Source: Loripinus fragilis (taxonomy: Eukaryota; Mollusca; Bivalvia; Lucinida; Lucinidae). From it: DNA of 64,000 nucleotides. The notes beneath the pieces are model-generated. The model made no database searches. It was not told the origin of the DNA and was given only the letters and a program-made list of their open reading frames with translations. A program made the translations under genes and the position numbers. The stretch lies in the NCBI GenBank assembly GCA_964019695.1, contig OZ026517.1, forward strand, positions 50,833,672-50,897,671, written 5' to 3'. Shown here piece after piece: positions 63,901 to 64,000 of this stretch. The stretch's first letter is position 1, and each line of letters begins with the position of its first letter.

Positions 63901-64000
63901 CAGGGTTCCCACGGTCAGGGAAAAGTCAGTGAAAAGTGAAAAAAGTTCAAGGTCAGGGAAAAGTCAGGGAATTTTGATTTGAGTCAGGGAAATTTGAAAT
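63901..64000. mobile_element. Left end of a CAGGGTTCCCACGG element (continues past window)
   Basis: CAGGGTTCCCACGGTCAGGG followed by repeated GTCAGGGAAA motifs. Same opening as 24457 and 57459. It is inserted in the Gag region of the DIRS element; the preceding 6 bp are CTTGAA, the predicted duplicated target. Confidence 0.75.

Overview
This window looks like genomic DNA from a bivalve mollusc. It is A+T-rich (by eye), has one spliced host gene with intron lengths from about 0.6 to 15 kb, and is dominated by transposon debris of bivalve type. That debris includes tRNA-derived SINEs, many small palindromic elements, intronic tandem arrays, a tyrosine-recombinase retroelement and a DD34E Tc1 element. 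The species assignment is an inference; no marker gene is present. The only host gene recognised with confidence is transaldolase (TALDO1), on the + strand. Seven exons lie at 2806-2899, 4511-4634, 6014-6121, 21551-21682, 23025-23085, 23688-23802 and 27458-27587. All have GT/AG boundaries and an open frame that encodes about 254 residues colinear with animal transaldolases. The last roughly 80 residues were not found in the rest of the window. Layout: 1-1185 is a decayed reverse transcriptase (minus strand); 1190-2640 is dispersed repeat that reaches the start of TALDO1; 2806-27587 is TALDO1. Intron 3 (15.4 kb) holds a stack of nested insertions. The outer element has PIF/Harbinger-like ends (9116-21303). 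Inside it is a higher-order 169-bp tandem array (9810-20385), then a Tc1 transposon (12310-19245), then a 5.56-kb element with long inverted repeats of about 530 bp (12872-18428), which carries further repeat fragments. From 27588 to 31000 there are MITEs and SINEs. From 31069 to 35748 there is a possible TIR-bounded segment containing a second copy of the reverse transcriptase (33341-34690). A 45-bp minisatellite inside a foldback element lies at 36069-37488. Tandem-array repeats rich in TGACCT motifs occupy 38315-41585 and 43240-44215. MITEs, SINEs and unassigned DNA fill 44.3-58.5 kb. Two interlocked minisatellites lie at 58548-59880. A DIRS/Ngaro-type retroelement (Gag zinc fingers, RT-RNase H, tyrosine recombinase; minus strand) occupies 61096-63900. 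Most of the sequence is therefore intronic or intergenic repeat. Transposon genes are broken: the Tc1 is split by an insertion and has one extra stop, the DIRS element has in-frame stops, and the RT copies are fragments. No CRISPR, operon, rRNA or convincing functional tRNA was seen, as expected for an animal nuclear genome.
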